DNA from: Woeseiaceae bacterium
Lineage (GTDB): Bacteria > Pseudomonadota > Gammaproteobacteria > Steroidobacterales > Woeseiaceae
NCBI GenBank assembly: GCA_011772865.1
Contig: WVYQ01000023.1
Coordinates: 89,530-133,802, forward strand
Direction: 5' to 3'
DNA length: 44,273 nucleotides
The position numbers and the translations under genes are program-made. Each line of letters starts with the position of its first letter. Positions within the stretch are counted from its first letter, which is position 1. The notes beneath the pieces are model-generated. The model was not told the DNA's origin. It did no database searches and saw nothing but the letters and a program-made list of their open reading frames with translations. Positions 17,421-25,528 of the stretch are shown here, piece after piece.

Positions 17421-18257
17421 CTACCAGTACCCCGTCAGCGAAATATAGGGTCCATTGAAGCGCGTCCGAATTCCGCCCCGCCAGTCTTCATCATCGATCT
17501 TGAAATCGATTTCGAAGAAGTTGTAGGCGAGGCCGATCCCGAAATGGTCGCCCACTGAATAGCCCAGCGAAGCCGCCGCATTGACGATGCGACCGTCATA
17601 CTTGTCGAAGCTTGCCGACAGCCAGTCGAGACGAACCATCACAGCAAGCTTTGCGGAAAATGCGTGCATGTACCAGGCGCCGAAATTCGGCAGTGGCTGG
17701 CTGATACTTGCCCGCTCCTCGACGAAACCAACATCCTGGCCACTCAATGTCGCATTACCCTCCAGGTATGCCGAAATGTCGAGGATATGGCTGCCGATGC
17801 CAAGTCCGAACTCGCCCGTCTCGGTCGAACGGAAGTGACGGCCGAAAAACAAGCGGGTGACCTGCATGTCGGTCCCGGCGCCAACGGAAGAGCCGGAGTT
17901 GAAGATATACTCGCCCCATTCGACGTCTTCTTCGAGTGTGGCAGTCGCTTTGTCTTCAACGCGGAAATACTGACCTCGCAATTGCCACTTCTTGCCGAAA
18001 CGCCAGCCGATCTCTGCGGAAAACGTTTCGTCCGAAGTTTTAGTCCCGAAGGTTTGCGAGAAATCGTAATAAGGGATTATTGCACCCTCTGGCACCGATA
18101 ACGTGGCATCGAGGCTGAGCTTCACGTCCTGGTCGGGCAGGAACAGCCCGACCGATGCATAGTACTTGCTGGAAAGATAGGGATGAATCGGCAAAGGATC
18201 ATCACCCAGTACGGAAACCGGCAAGAGCAGCGCGAGGATTCCAATAAAGCGGCTCAT
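17421..18257 (-). CDS. Outer membrane beta-barrel protein, last gene of envelope operon
   Basis: 278 residues. Short signal peptide (MSRFIGILALLLPVSVLG). The rest alternates polar and hydrophobic residues in amphipathic strands and ends in an aromatic terminal strand (YISLTGYW), the usual signal for BAM-dependent insertion. I count about 10-12 strands, a small barrel; the closest general type is the OmpW/OmpA-like porin fold, but no family motif is certain. Its ATG overlaps the TGA of the SYLF gene (ATGA), so the two are translationally coupled. Confidence 0.75.
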   Translation of the reverse strand: MSRFIGILALLLPVSVLGDDPLPIHPYLSSKYYASVGLFLPDQDVKLSLDATLSVPEGAIIPYYDFSQTFGTKTSDETFSAEIGWRFGKKWQLRGQYFRVEDKATATLEEDVEWGEYIFNSGSSVGAGTDMQVTRLFFGRHFRSTETGEFGLGIGSHILDISAYLEGNATLSGQDVGFVEERASISQPLPNFGAWYMHAFSAKLAVMVRLDWLSASFDKYDGRIVNAAASLGYSVGDHFGIGLAYNFFEIDFKIDDEDWRGGIRTRFNGPYISLTGYW

Positions 18258-18808
18258 TCTGTGTCTTGTTCAAGCCCGGGCATCGGGCGATAAGTGAACT
18301 TGGCGCCCGACACCGTGAATTCGCCCATCAGGCCGAGTCGCGTTACGGTAAAGATCGCCACGCCGTCATTGAACGCCGGAGTACCGGCGACTCCCTTGGT
18401 GAACGCGGCCAGACCCGCCTGCCCGAGGAACTGCATTTTGCTTTCCTTGAAGTAGTCGAGCGCTGTCTTGTCCTTGAACAGGATGACCATGCTGAAGTTA
18501 CGGACACCGGCCTGGATGCCCGACGTGAACTGCCAGAAGCGGGTCGTGCCGATGATGGTGTCGCCCTCGATGACGAAGCCCTTCCCAACGGCACCGCCGA
18601 AACCGAATCCGAGGCGGGTGACGGACGGGTATACGGCCATGCCGTAAGCGTCCTCGAAGAACGGCTGTGAGCGCGGTATGCGTTCCTTGATCTGTTCGAT
18701 CGCGTTGGCCGAGGCAACCTGCTTCTTGTTCGCCGGATCTGCCTGCCATTCGCCACTGGCCGATCCCATGCAGGCCAGGAGCACAAAGATGATTGTGATG
18801 ACTCTCAT
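18254..18808 (-). CDS. SYLF (Ysc84) lipid-binding domain protein
   Basis: 184 residues: signal peptide (ACMGSASGEW), then a SYLF domain over most of the chain. Family features visible are AYGMAVYPSVTRLGFGFGGAVGKGFV, FWQFTSGIQAGVRNFSMVILFKD and the C-terminal KFTYRPMPGLEQDTE. In eukaryotes SYLF binds phosphoinositides; bacterial members are exported and presumed to bind lipid. ATG at 18808 overlaps the preceding stop (ATGA) with GGAG eight bases upstream; a GTG three codons earlier is less likely. It lies between two barrel genes of a seven-gene operon. Confidence 0.88.
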   Translation of the reverse strand: MRVITIIFVLLACMGSASGEWQADPANKKQVASANAIEQIKERIPRSQPFFEDAYGMAVYPSVTRLGFGFGGAVGKGFVIEGDTIIGTTRFWQFTSGIQAGVRNFSMVILFKDKTALDYFKESKMQFLGQAGLAAFTKGVAGTPAFNDGVAIFTVTRLGLMGEFTVSGAKFTYRPMPGLEQDTE

Positions 18809-20214
18809 CGTACGCACTCCAGGTGGGCCGTGATCCAGTCACTGCCACCCGACACATCGCCCAGCAGGTCGGACGTTCCGAAAATACCGGAACGATGCAC
18901 GATCGACAGGCCCACGTAGCAGTCCTGCGCCCACTTGGCCTTGGTCATGCGCCGCATTGGGAAGTCGAGCATCATCTCCAGGTAATTGATGAAGTGCGCG
19001 GTGTTCTCGCCGCGATTGGCTTGCTTGCGCTGCTCTTCGATCGGGACCGTGTCGGCATAGGACATACCGAAGCCGAAGCCCCAGCGGAACCATTCCTCGC
19101 CGGTCCAGCCCGAGTAGCCTTTGCCCATCGCCATGATGTAAGCGTTGTAGCTGTTGAAGTTGCCGTTGCCCTCGTCTTCCTCAAAATGCCGGAACAGCGC
19201 GAAGCGGCCGAGAAAGTCGACGCGCGGACCGTCGTGAAGCAGCTTGCTGAACGTCAGGCCGCCGATACGCGTGTCCGCCAGCTCACTCTTCGAGAAGTCA
19301 CCCTGGTCGATCTCGCTGACGATATTGCCCGACGCCTGGTAACCGTAGTTGACACGCCAGGCCCATTCGCCCTTGCGAAGCGGATCGTTGATATCCGAAG
19401 GCTTGCGCGCGTTGCCGAACGTATACGTGCCGCCGACAAAGAACTGCGACATGTTCGACTCTTCCACGAGCGGGCTGTCCCAGACATCGGAGTCGGCGCC
19501 AGAGAAGGCGACGTTGGCAAAGAAGACGATGCGATCCGAGAAATGCCAGGCCGTGTTGAGACCGAACGTATTCCACTGCGATGAACCCGCCGAAAACGCC
19601 GGCCGGTCGATCGTGGCCTCCGCCTCGCTGACGCCGAAGTAGTAATCGGTCAGCTTCTTGTCCTGGTAAGTCCAGGTGATGAACGGCGAAATCGACCAGC
19701 GGCCGGTTTCGAAGCGATAGCGGTAGGTGACCTGCGCCTGTTGGCCATTGTGGCGATCCAGCGTGTCAGTCAGCCAATTGGCCGCCAGCTCGCCCCAGGC
19801 CTTGGTAATGCGGAACTCGACGCCGGCATCGAGCGTCTGGCGGCGTTTCTCGAGACCCTCGTAAAACTCGTTGCGATCGGGATCGAGTTGCTGGAAGCGA
19901 TAGCGCGCCATGATATTGAGTTGGTAGTCGTCGTTGTTCACGATGTGAATGCCGCCCGAGGCGCCGCGGGCGAAGAAGTACTTGCCTTCGTACAGGTACA
20001 ACGGGACGAGGTCGAGGTTACGATGGTCGTCGTTGTCGGCTGCGAGGTACGGATCCTGGCCGAAGCGCAGGCCGCCGCCGAGGCCGGCGCTGCCAGCCGG
20101 CTGGTGCCAGAACGGAATCTCGGCAACTTCCTGCGCCTGCGTCAGCGAGACTGCCAGAAGCAGACAAAAAACGGCCCCGAGCGGGGCCGTTCGCTTTAAC
20201 GCAGATCTCGCCAC
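18805..20214 (-). CDS. MipA/OmpV-like outer membrane protein
   Basis: 469 residues with an N-terminal signal peptide ending VSLTQAQEV. A beta-barrel follows whose start (FGQDPYLAADNDDHRNLDLVPLY, then FFARGASGGIHIVN) fits the MipA/OmpV pattern; strands continue to the C-terminus. At 469 residues it is much longer than classical MipA (about 250), so only the N-terminal half clearly resembles that family. MipA-type proteins scaffold murein enzymes or act as porins; role here unknown. Start is a GTG three bases after the upstream stop, with GGUGAG as ribosome site. A strong intrinsic-terminator structure lies inside its signal-peptide codons. Confidence 0.72.
   Translation of the reverse strand: MARSALKRTAPLGAVFCLLLAVSLTQAQEVAEIPFWHQPAGSAGLGGGLRFGQDPYLAADNDDHRNLDLVPLYLYEGKYFFARGASGGIHIVNNDDYQLNIMARYRFQQLDPDRNEFYEGLEKRRQTLDAGVEFRITKAWGELAANWLTDTLDRHNGQQAQVTYRYRFETGRWSISPFITWTYQDKKLTDYYFGVSEAEATIDRPAFSAGSSQWNTFGLNTAWHFSDRIVFFANVAFSGADSDVWDSPLVEESNMSQFFVGGTYTFGNARKPSDINDPLRKGEWAWRVNYGYQASGNIVSEIDQGDFSKSELADTRIGGLTFSKLLHDGPRVDFLGRFALFRHFEEDEGNGNFNSYNAYIMAMGKGYSGWTGEEWFRWGFGFGMSYADTVPIEEQRKQANRGENTAHFINYLEMMLDFPMRRMTKAKWAQDCYVGLSIVHRSGIFGTSDLLGDVSGGSDWITAHLECVR
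20166..20190 (-). terminator. Intrinsic terminator/attenuator inside a signal-peptide coding region
   Basis: On the minus strand a GC-rich perfect 8-9 bp stem (ACGGCCCC and its complement) with a four-base loop is followed by TTTTTTG. It lies about 25 bases inside the MipA/OmpV-like gene, in codons for residues about 9-16, downstream of a preceding operon gene. By structure it is a textbook Rho-independent terminator; operon attenuation is inferred. Confidence 0.75.
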
Positions 20215-20217
20215 GGA

Positions 20218-20772
20218 TTACTCACCGCTCAGCTGCACCGAATTGTCCGAGACCTCGTACGGGTTCAGGTCGACATCCCCCGCAGGCCCGGCCGTGCCGG
20301 GCAGGATCTCGAAACCCATCTCGAAGGTCACGAGCGTCCGCGCGATCTCGCCGAGGATGTCAACGTTGCCCTCAGCCTGCGCGGTACCGTCCTCGATCGA
20401 TGCCGCGAAGCTCTTGACACCCATCATGATGTTCTCGAGGTCCGATCGATTGATCGTGATCGACAGGTCGGGATCGTCGTGCAGGAAGCCTTCGACATTG
20501 GTAAACGTCGCGTTCGACAACTCGACCGCGAATTTCTCGCCGTTGTCGGGCGTGATCAGGTTGATCGTGTAGTCGTCGAACGGCATCGAGTCGCGCGCTT
20601 CCTGCAGCACCTTGAGCGTGTGCTCGGACGGCGGCTTGCCTTTCGGATGGAAATGCACGTTCGGATCGACTTTCTCGATCTCGCCGCCGGCACCGCCTGC
20701 GGCATAAACAGTCATCGTTATAAGGCTTGCCGCACCGGCAACAAACCCTTTCGCAATCTTGCTACTTGTCAT
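20218..20772 (-). CDS. Exported stand-alone SCP2-like / alkyl-sulfatase C-terminal domain protein
   Basis: 184 residues with an N-terminal signal peptide (SLITMTVYAAGG). Residues about 75-165 (YTINLITPDNGEKFAVELSNATF, then DPDLSITINRSDLENIMMGV, GTAQAEGNVDILGEIARTLVTF) match the SCP2-like C-terminal domain of SDS-hydrolysing alkyl sulfatases, which binds the hydrophobic chain. The metallo-beta-lactamase catalytic domain is absent and nothing HxHxDH-like is present, so this is not a sulfatase. A short N-terminal MPFDD recalls the linker of those enzymes. Probable role is periplasmic binding of a lipid or fatty chain. Confidence 0.68.
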   Translation of the reverse strand: MTSSKIAKGFVAGAASLITMTVYAAGGAGGEIEKVDPNVHFHPKGKPPSEHTLKVLQEARDSMPFDDYTINLITPDNGEKFAVELSNATFTNVEGFLHDDPDLSITINRSDLENIMMGVKSFAASIEDGTAQAEGNVDILGEIARTLVTFEMGFEILPGTAGPAGDVDLNPYEVSDNSVQLSGE

Positions 20773-20792
20773 CTTTCTCTGTTTGAGTCGAA

Positions 20793-21539
20793 TCAGAAGC
20801 GGAACATGAAGCCCAGCGCGGGCCCCGAAAAATCAAACTTGTTCGTCGCGGGCTCGCCCTCGATGCGCTCGTCGATGTCGAACGTCAGGTGCCGGTAGGC
20901 CAGCGACATACCGAATGCACCGCGTGTACGCCAACCGACGCTTGCCATCAGGTTGAGCGCACCATCCGATCCACCGATTCCGTAATCGCCACGAATCGAG
21001 AAATCCCAGGTCTCGGTGAAGCGGTGCAGGTAGCGAGCACCGGCATAGAAGTCGGTGAAACTGCTGCTTGAATCAAAGCGCTGTGGCTGGGTGTTGGCGG
21101 GCGTCACGATCAGGTTCGAATCGACGTCCGTGGTCCGAAAACCGGCAATTACGTCTATGCCGCTGTCGGTTCTCGACGGCCGCCAGAATGCGCCGGCCTC
21201 GAAAACCGTCATATCGACGTTTGCACGTATATCGATATCGACCGGAAGTATTCCCCCGGTCGAAATGCGCCGGCTATCGGACAAGGACAGGCCGACATAG
21301 TCGAACGTGAAGCCGATCTGGTTGCGCGCGTACTCGACGCGGATGAGGCCCGCACCGTCGATCTTGTCGACGATGTCGCTGAACGCAATCGTGCCGCTGC
21401 CACGCGCCGAGATGTCCCAACCGACATCCGACATCCAGATATAAGGCGCCACGAGCCATTCGCCCTGTTGTGCGGAGGACAGCCCGGGCACGAGCATGAT
21501 CGATAACAGGACCGCGAGTGCTGAGTTGCGGAGTTTCAT
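20793..21539 (-). CDS. Outer membrane beta-barrel protein
   Basis: 248 residues. Signal peptide ends near PGLSSAQQGE, then WLVAPYIWMSDVGWDISARG begins an eight- to ten-stranded barrel finishing GPALGFMFRF with a C-terminal Phe. The pattern WLVAPYIWMSDVGWD is typical of small exported barrels found beside DUF-type envelope genes in gammaproteobacteria. Function unknown. ATG at 21539 is preferred over an in-frame GTG three codons earlier because AGAGGUGA lies six bases upstream. It starts 12 bases after the previous gene. Confidence 0.78.
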   Translation of the reverse strand: MKLRNSALAVLLSIMLVPGLSSAQQGEWLVAPYIWMSDVGWDISARGSGTIAFSDIVDKIDGAGLIRVEYARNQIGFTFDYVGLSLSDSRRISTGGILPVDIDIRANVDMTVFEAGAFWRPSRTDSGIDVIAGFRTTDVDSNLIVTPANTQPQRFDSSSSFTDFYAGARYLHRFTETWDFSIRGDYGIGGSDGALNLMASVGWRTRGAFGMSLAYRHLTFDIDERIEGEPATNKFDFSGPALGFMFRF

Positions 21540-21551
21540 TAATGTCACCTC

Positions 21552-22277
21552 TTACATGGGCAGGACGAGTGGCGTCCTGATTGAAGTCTCGACGATCGTG
21601 CCACGCGGGATATTGATGCTTGCACCGCTGGTCAGAATCGACACACCTGCACCGACGCGTGCGCCTGTGCGCGCGCCCGAGCTGCCATCAATAAGGCCGC
21701 CGATGGCTGCCGCTCTCGCCGTGCGCCCGACCGTGCGGGCACCCTCTCCGCTCGTCCGGGCATTGAGACCTTGTGTCGCGATCGGGTACAGGACGTCGTC
21801 AACCATGACGTCGGTGAACTCGACGGACAATGAGGAGGAGCCGACCGCCCTGCCCGACTGCTGTGCCGCCGTGATCTGGCCGTGCAGCGTCGTGCCACGC
21901 GGCAATACGGTCACGCCGTCGACGACGACTGCGCTATCGAGCTGCGCCCGGAAGCGATGCCCGGCACTGTGACGGTTCGAATCCAGCGTATCGTTCATGA
22001 TGACGACCAGGCGCGTGCCTTGCGGCACGGTTATGGTCGGCGCAGGTCCCGTCGATGCTTCGGCCTCGCGCGTCGCAACGCCGCTCGAAAACCACATGCC
22101 GACGACCTCACTCTCGGGAAAGGCTTCAATTCCCTCGCCCGTGTCGAACATGATGATGCCGTTGCTGCTGCCGATGAAATCGCCCTCGAGCAGGCGGCCA
22201 TCGGCGAGTTCGAGCGTGTCGGCAAACAATGAGGTGGTCGCCAGCATGGCAACCGCAAGAACACCCATCTTCTTCAT
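21552..22277 (-). CDS. Exported protein with SH3/LSm-like N-terminus and glycine-zipper C-terminus
   Basis: 241 residues. Signal peptide (MKKMGVLAVAMLATTSLFAD). Residues 21-65 (LELADGRLLEGDFIGSSNGIIMF, split here for length) look like a small beta-barrel of the SH3/LSm type. The middle (TITVPQGTRLVVIMNDTLDS, AGHRFRAQLDSAVVVDGVTVLPRGTTLHGQI) resembles the beta-rich part of VirB10/TrbI-like and related periplasmic proteins. The C-terminal third is Gly/Ala/Arg-rich with RAAAIGGLIDGSSGARTGARVGAG, a glycine-zipper-like segment that may embed in a membrane. No named family can be assigned. Confidence 0.68.
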   Translation of the reverse strand: MKKMGVLAVAMLATTSLFADTLELADGRLLEGDFIGSSNGIIMFDTGEGIEAFPESEVVGMWFSSGVATREAEASTGPAPTITVPQGTRLVVIMNDTLDSNRHSAGHRFRAQLDSAVVVDGVTVLPRGTTLHGQITAAQQSGRAVGSSSLSVEFTDVMVDDVLYPIATQGLNARTSGEGARTVGRTARAAAIGGLIDGSSGARTGARVGAGVSILTSGASINIPRGTIVETSIRTPLVLPM

Positions 22278-22303
22278 GACTGGACCTTTGAGCTAATTGT
22301 TAA

Positions 22304-22870
22304 TCAGGGAAATTGTGCAAATATGTCGCGCACGGCCAGGTCGACAGCCGCCGCCCGGTTCTGTCGCACCTGGTCGGTGACACGGCCCGTTGCGGCGCCC
22401 TCCCAGACGAGCTGCTGGCGTTGCGCATCGATGATGTCGATCCCGACGGTGCCCTCAGTGCGCTGGACCACCTCGGTCGTGGACACCGACATGCTGTACC
22501 CGCCCCAGGTGCCATAGCGTCCGGCCCCGTGATGGATCGATGCGCCCGAACTCGGACGAGTCTGCAGCGTCTCGCGCGTCGACACGACGAAGTTCACGAG
22601 CAGGTCGCCACCGCGATCGACATGTCGCAGGCCGGCGTTTTCGAGCTCACGCTGCGCCGAGTTGATGAGCTCGCTGCTCAGGAGCGTTCGCACGTTGCCG
22701 TTGTCGGTCGATAAGGGCTGCAGGAAGCTGAAGGTCTGGTAACCCGCCAGGCTGAATCCGGGCGCCGAATTGGTGACGATTCGCGGTCCGCTCGAGCAGG
22801 CTGTGAGCAGCGCGACAAATGACACCAGCGCGGCCACCCGCACGGCCGCTTTATTGATCAAGTGATTCAT
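22304..22870 (-). CDS. DUF4136 lipoprotein
   Basis: 188 residues. Lipoprotein signal with lipobox LLTAC. The DUF4136 pattern is clear: the YQTFSFLQPL segment, a central GGDLLVNFVVSTRE, and the C-terminal VGIDIIDAQRQQLVWEGAATGRV ending in repeated Arg/Ala and a terminal IFAQFP. These lipoproteins are widespread in the envelope of Gram-negatives and have no established function. First gene of the seven-gene minus-strand envelope operon; GGAGAGGGG lies just before the ATG. A TATGAT about 45 bases upstream could be its -10. Confidence 0.88.
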   Translation of the reverse strand: MNHLINKAAVRVAALVSFVALLTACSSGPRIVTNSAPGFSLAGYQTFSFLQPLSTDNGNVRTLLSSELINSAQRELENAGLRHVDRGGDLLVNFVVSTRETLQTRPSSGASIHHGAGRYGTWGGYSMSVSTTEVVQRTEGTVGIDIIDAQRQQLVWEGAATGRVTDQVRQNRAAAVDLAVRDIFAQFP

Positions 22871-22970
22871 TATCCCCTCTCCTGATATCCGGAGTTCTTC
22901 TTACTTGTGCGCGGAATCATACCGATTTACGTGCGCCGTGTGGGATCAGTGCTAATGCTTATTTGTAACA

Positions 22971-24317
22971 TCAGCGGCCGAACTGCCAGGTCAGGCGCAG
23001 GAAAGCGTCGAACCGCTCGCGTTTCTGGTTGGCCGTGGTCAATTGCTCGATGTCCTCGCGCCAGCGAATTCGAAGATCGATTGCCGGCCGGTCCTGCGGC
23101 CGCCACTGGTAACGCAGCTCGATGGCTTGTTCGTTCTGCACGTAATTGGGCGACAGCAGCCAGCCGGCGCCGGTGCGGCTGTAGTTGAGCCCGATATTTT
23201 GATCCGGACGGAATTGCATGATGCTGGCCGTGACATTCCAGGCCAGCCCGTCGACCTCGGATGCGAGGTTGGCGCCTTCCGGGGTCGGCACGTTCGGAGC
23301 GTAACCCACCTCGAAACCGCCACGGAAGAACGGTCCGCTGGTCTGTAACGGCCAGCGAAACGCCATGCGCCCGACATAGCCGATATAGCTTTCCCGGCGA
23401 CCGTCGACCTCGCCGTCGACCATCAGTGCGTTCGGCAGGTAGGTTATCGACACCGACCGCTGCACGATCGGGCCCAGTGGTACGAGCTTTTCGGAACCCA
23501 CGTAATACGAGGTGCGCGCGCTGCTCGGCGTAAAATCGAGCTGGCCGCGGCGAACGCTGCCCGACCCTCCCGCCGTATTGTGATCGATGATGACGTGACC
23601 GTCCCAGCCCCAGCGCTGGCGCAGCGCGAAGTGCGCGCCGTCGGTCCAGGTAATGTTCGTGTTGTTGCTGTTGTTGCGGTCCAGCGATCGGGAAAAAACA
23701 CCGCCGCGCAGCACCATTCGGGTCTGCTGCCGGCCGAGCGTCAAATCGAATCGGTTGGTTCGGAAAAAGTGCACGTACATCTCGTCAAACGTGAACTGGC
23801 CGTGCTCGAGCCCGTTCTGTTGCGGTATCGCTCGAGCAGTAACCCACTCCAGGTCGCAGTCGTCGGACGAGCAGCGACCCGCGACGCGCGCGCCCACGCC
23901 GATCAGGTCCGACAGCCGGGCGGAACCTTTGAGCCGCAGCCTAGCCTGTGCCGTCGTATCGGTCGAATCCTCGCCGGCGCGATTGGTCCGGTCCACGTGA
24001 TTCAGGAGCGGCCGGAAGTCGCCCGTGACTATGAAGCCACTCCTGAGTTCGGCGGTATCGACCGTGCTTTCGGTGTCGATATCCGCAGTATCGTCGCGCT
24101 CGACGCTTTCCAGCTCGAGACACCGCGGATCGGCCCCCGTGGTTTCCGGCTCGGACACATGATCCGGGCAGGCGAATTCTTTTTCCAACTCAGTGGTTTC
24201 GGGTGCGCGCGGAGTCGAAGATGCCGCTTCATCCTGCCCAAGCGCCGCCGCATTCGCGGATAACAGCAGTGCAAGGAGCAAGAGCCTCCTGGAGCAGCGA
24301 TGCGCCGGGGTATTCAT
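22971..24317 (-). CDS. Outer membrane porin-like beta-barrel
   Basis: 448 residues. Signal peptide MNTPAHRCSRRLLLLALLLS, an acidic Thr/Glu-rich linker with three Cys (CPDHVSEPETTGADPRC), then an alginate/porin-like barrel (FIVTGDFRPLLNHVDRTNRA; FDLTLGRQQTRMVLRGGVFS; a final LRLTWQFGR strand). The Arg-/Asp-rich strands fit a 16-18-stranded porin for an unknown solute. The start is only 20 bases from the start of the divergent alpha/beta hydrolase and has no good ribosome site, so promoters must overlap coding sequence. Separated by 100 bases from the DUF4136 gene, so it may or may not be in that operon. Confidence 0.75.
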   Translation of the reverse strand: MNTPAHRCSRRLLLLALLLSANAAALGQDEAASSTPRAPETTELEKEFACPDHVSEPETTGADPRCLELESVERDDTADIDTESTVDTAELRSGFIVTGDFRPLLNHVDRTNRAGEDSTDTTAQARLRLKGSARLSDLIGVGARVAGRCSSDDCDLEWVTARAIPQQNGLEHGQFTFDEMYVHFFRTNRFDLTLGRQQTRMVLRGGVFSRSLDRNNSNNTNITWTDGAHFALRQRWGWDGHVIIDHNTAGGSGSVRRGQLDFTPSSARTSYYVGSEKLVPLGPIVQRSVSITYLPNALMVDGEVDGRRESYIGYVGRMAFRWPLQTSGPFFRGGFEVGYAPNVPTPEGANLASEVDGLAWNVTASIMQFRPDQNIGLNYSRTGAGWLLSPNYVQNEQAIELRYQWRPQDRPAIDLRIRWREDIEQLTTANQKRERFDAFLRLTWQFGR

Positions 24318-24336
24318 ATGCGTTACATTCTCACAG

Positions 24337-25527
24337 ATGACCATTACCCGGAAGCGAGTGATAGCAGCGCTCCTGATCCTTCTCGTCATCCTGGCGGGCT
24401 GGTTCTACTGGTTCTATTTCATGTCGACCGATGCGGCGATTCGTCATGCGGAGGCATTCCTTTTCCGGCGCATGACGGTCTCGCAGACAGACGTGGACGG
24501 CGAATACCGGCACTTCTTCGTCACGAATCGCGTCATCGCGGGCATTGAAACACCGGTCGAAGAACGGGCGACGTCAGACCGTAGTGAGACGCTGACGGTC
24601 GGCACTTTCGACGCCAGCATCAGGCCGTCGCTGGGGCTGGGCATGATTATCAACGCGACGGACTGGTTTCAAAACGAGGAGATCCGGCTGTCGGCGGCAC
24701 AGGCGCTCACGGAGCAGCAGTTCATCGACGAGTTGCGCGCCGTCGTCAACGAGTCGCCCAACCGCTCGCTGCTTGTTGTGATTCACGGCTTCCGCGAGCG
24801 CTTTGCGTCAGCGCTGCGCAAGACTGCGTTTATCGCGTCGGTACTCGACATCGATACGCCGGTGCTCGTCTTTGACTGGCCCGGCGACCAGGGATCGTCG
24901 CTGCGTGGCTACCGGGCGGCGCGAAGTGTCGCGCAGCAATCCGGTGCCGAATTCGCAGCAGCTCTCAAGCTGATCGTCGCAACCATACAGCCGGACAATC
25001 TGTCGATCGTTGCGAACAGTATGGGAGCCGAGGTGGTGGCGCAGGCCTTCAGCCAGCTGTACGAGGACCCGACGTGGGCCGACGAGGGTCGCGAACTCAA
25101 TCATGTCATTTTGACGGCGCCCGACGTGGATCACGCGGAATTCAACGAGCGCTTCCGGCACGAGATCCGGGCGTTTGCCAGTGACCTGATCGTATACGTC
25201 TCGTCAAATGACCGGGCACTGCTCGTCAGCCGGCTGATCAACCGCGAAAAGCGCGCTGGCGAAAGCACATTGAGCCCGGACATGCTCGACGAAGCGATTA
25301 TGATTTCAGACATCATGGAGCCTGATGACGAGCTGATTACTCTCGTCGACGTAACGCCCGTGAATCGCACGCGGAATTTCCACAATTTCAGTCTCGAGAC
25401 ACCCGAGTACTACGACGACCTGTTTCTGCGACTAACGTCCGAGGACCGGGCGCCGCAAAGCCGCTTGCTGTATCGCATCAGGACGCCCGAGGATACGGAA
25501 TACTGGGTGCTGACCGGCGGGCGATGA
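24337..25527 (+). CDS. Membrane-anchored alpha/beta hydrolase (DUF900 type)
   Basis: 396 residues. One N-terminal membrane helix (VIAALLILLVILAGWFYWFY) anchors a periplasmic domain. Hydrolase features: oxyanion region LLVVIHGFRERF, then the nucleophile elbow VANSMGAE with Ser228, where the usual first Gly is Ala. VILTAPDVDHAEF and RNFHNFSL supply likely acid and His. DUF900 proteins are predicted esterases; substrate unknown. It is followed one base later by a second anchored alpha/beta hydrolase, so they are cotranscribed. No strong ribosome site precedes the ATG. Confidence 0.82.
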   Translation: MTITRKRVIAALLILLVILAGWFYWFYFMSTDAAIRHAEAFLFRRMTVSQTDVDGEYRHFFVTNRVIAGIETPVEERATSDRSETLTVGTFDASIRPSLGLGMIINATDWFQNEEIRLSAAQALTEQQFIDELRAVVNESPNRSLLVVIHGFRERFASALRKTAFIASVLDIDTPVLVFDWPGDQGSSLRGYRAARSVAQQSGAEFAAALKLIVATIQPDNLSIVANSMGAEVVAQAFSQLYEDPTWADEGRELNHVILTAPDVDHAEFNERFRHEIRAFASDLIVYVSSNDRALLVSRLINREKRAGESTLSPDMLDEAIMISDIMEPDDELITLVDVTPVNRTRNFHNFSLETPEYYDDLFLRLTSEDRAPQSRLLYRIRTPEDTEYWVLTGGR

Positions 25528-25528
25528 C

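Noticed and set aside
20218-20772. Call as a complete alkyl sulfatase
   Set aside because: No metallo-beta-lactamase HxHxDH motif; only the C-terminal lipid-binding-like domain is present.
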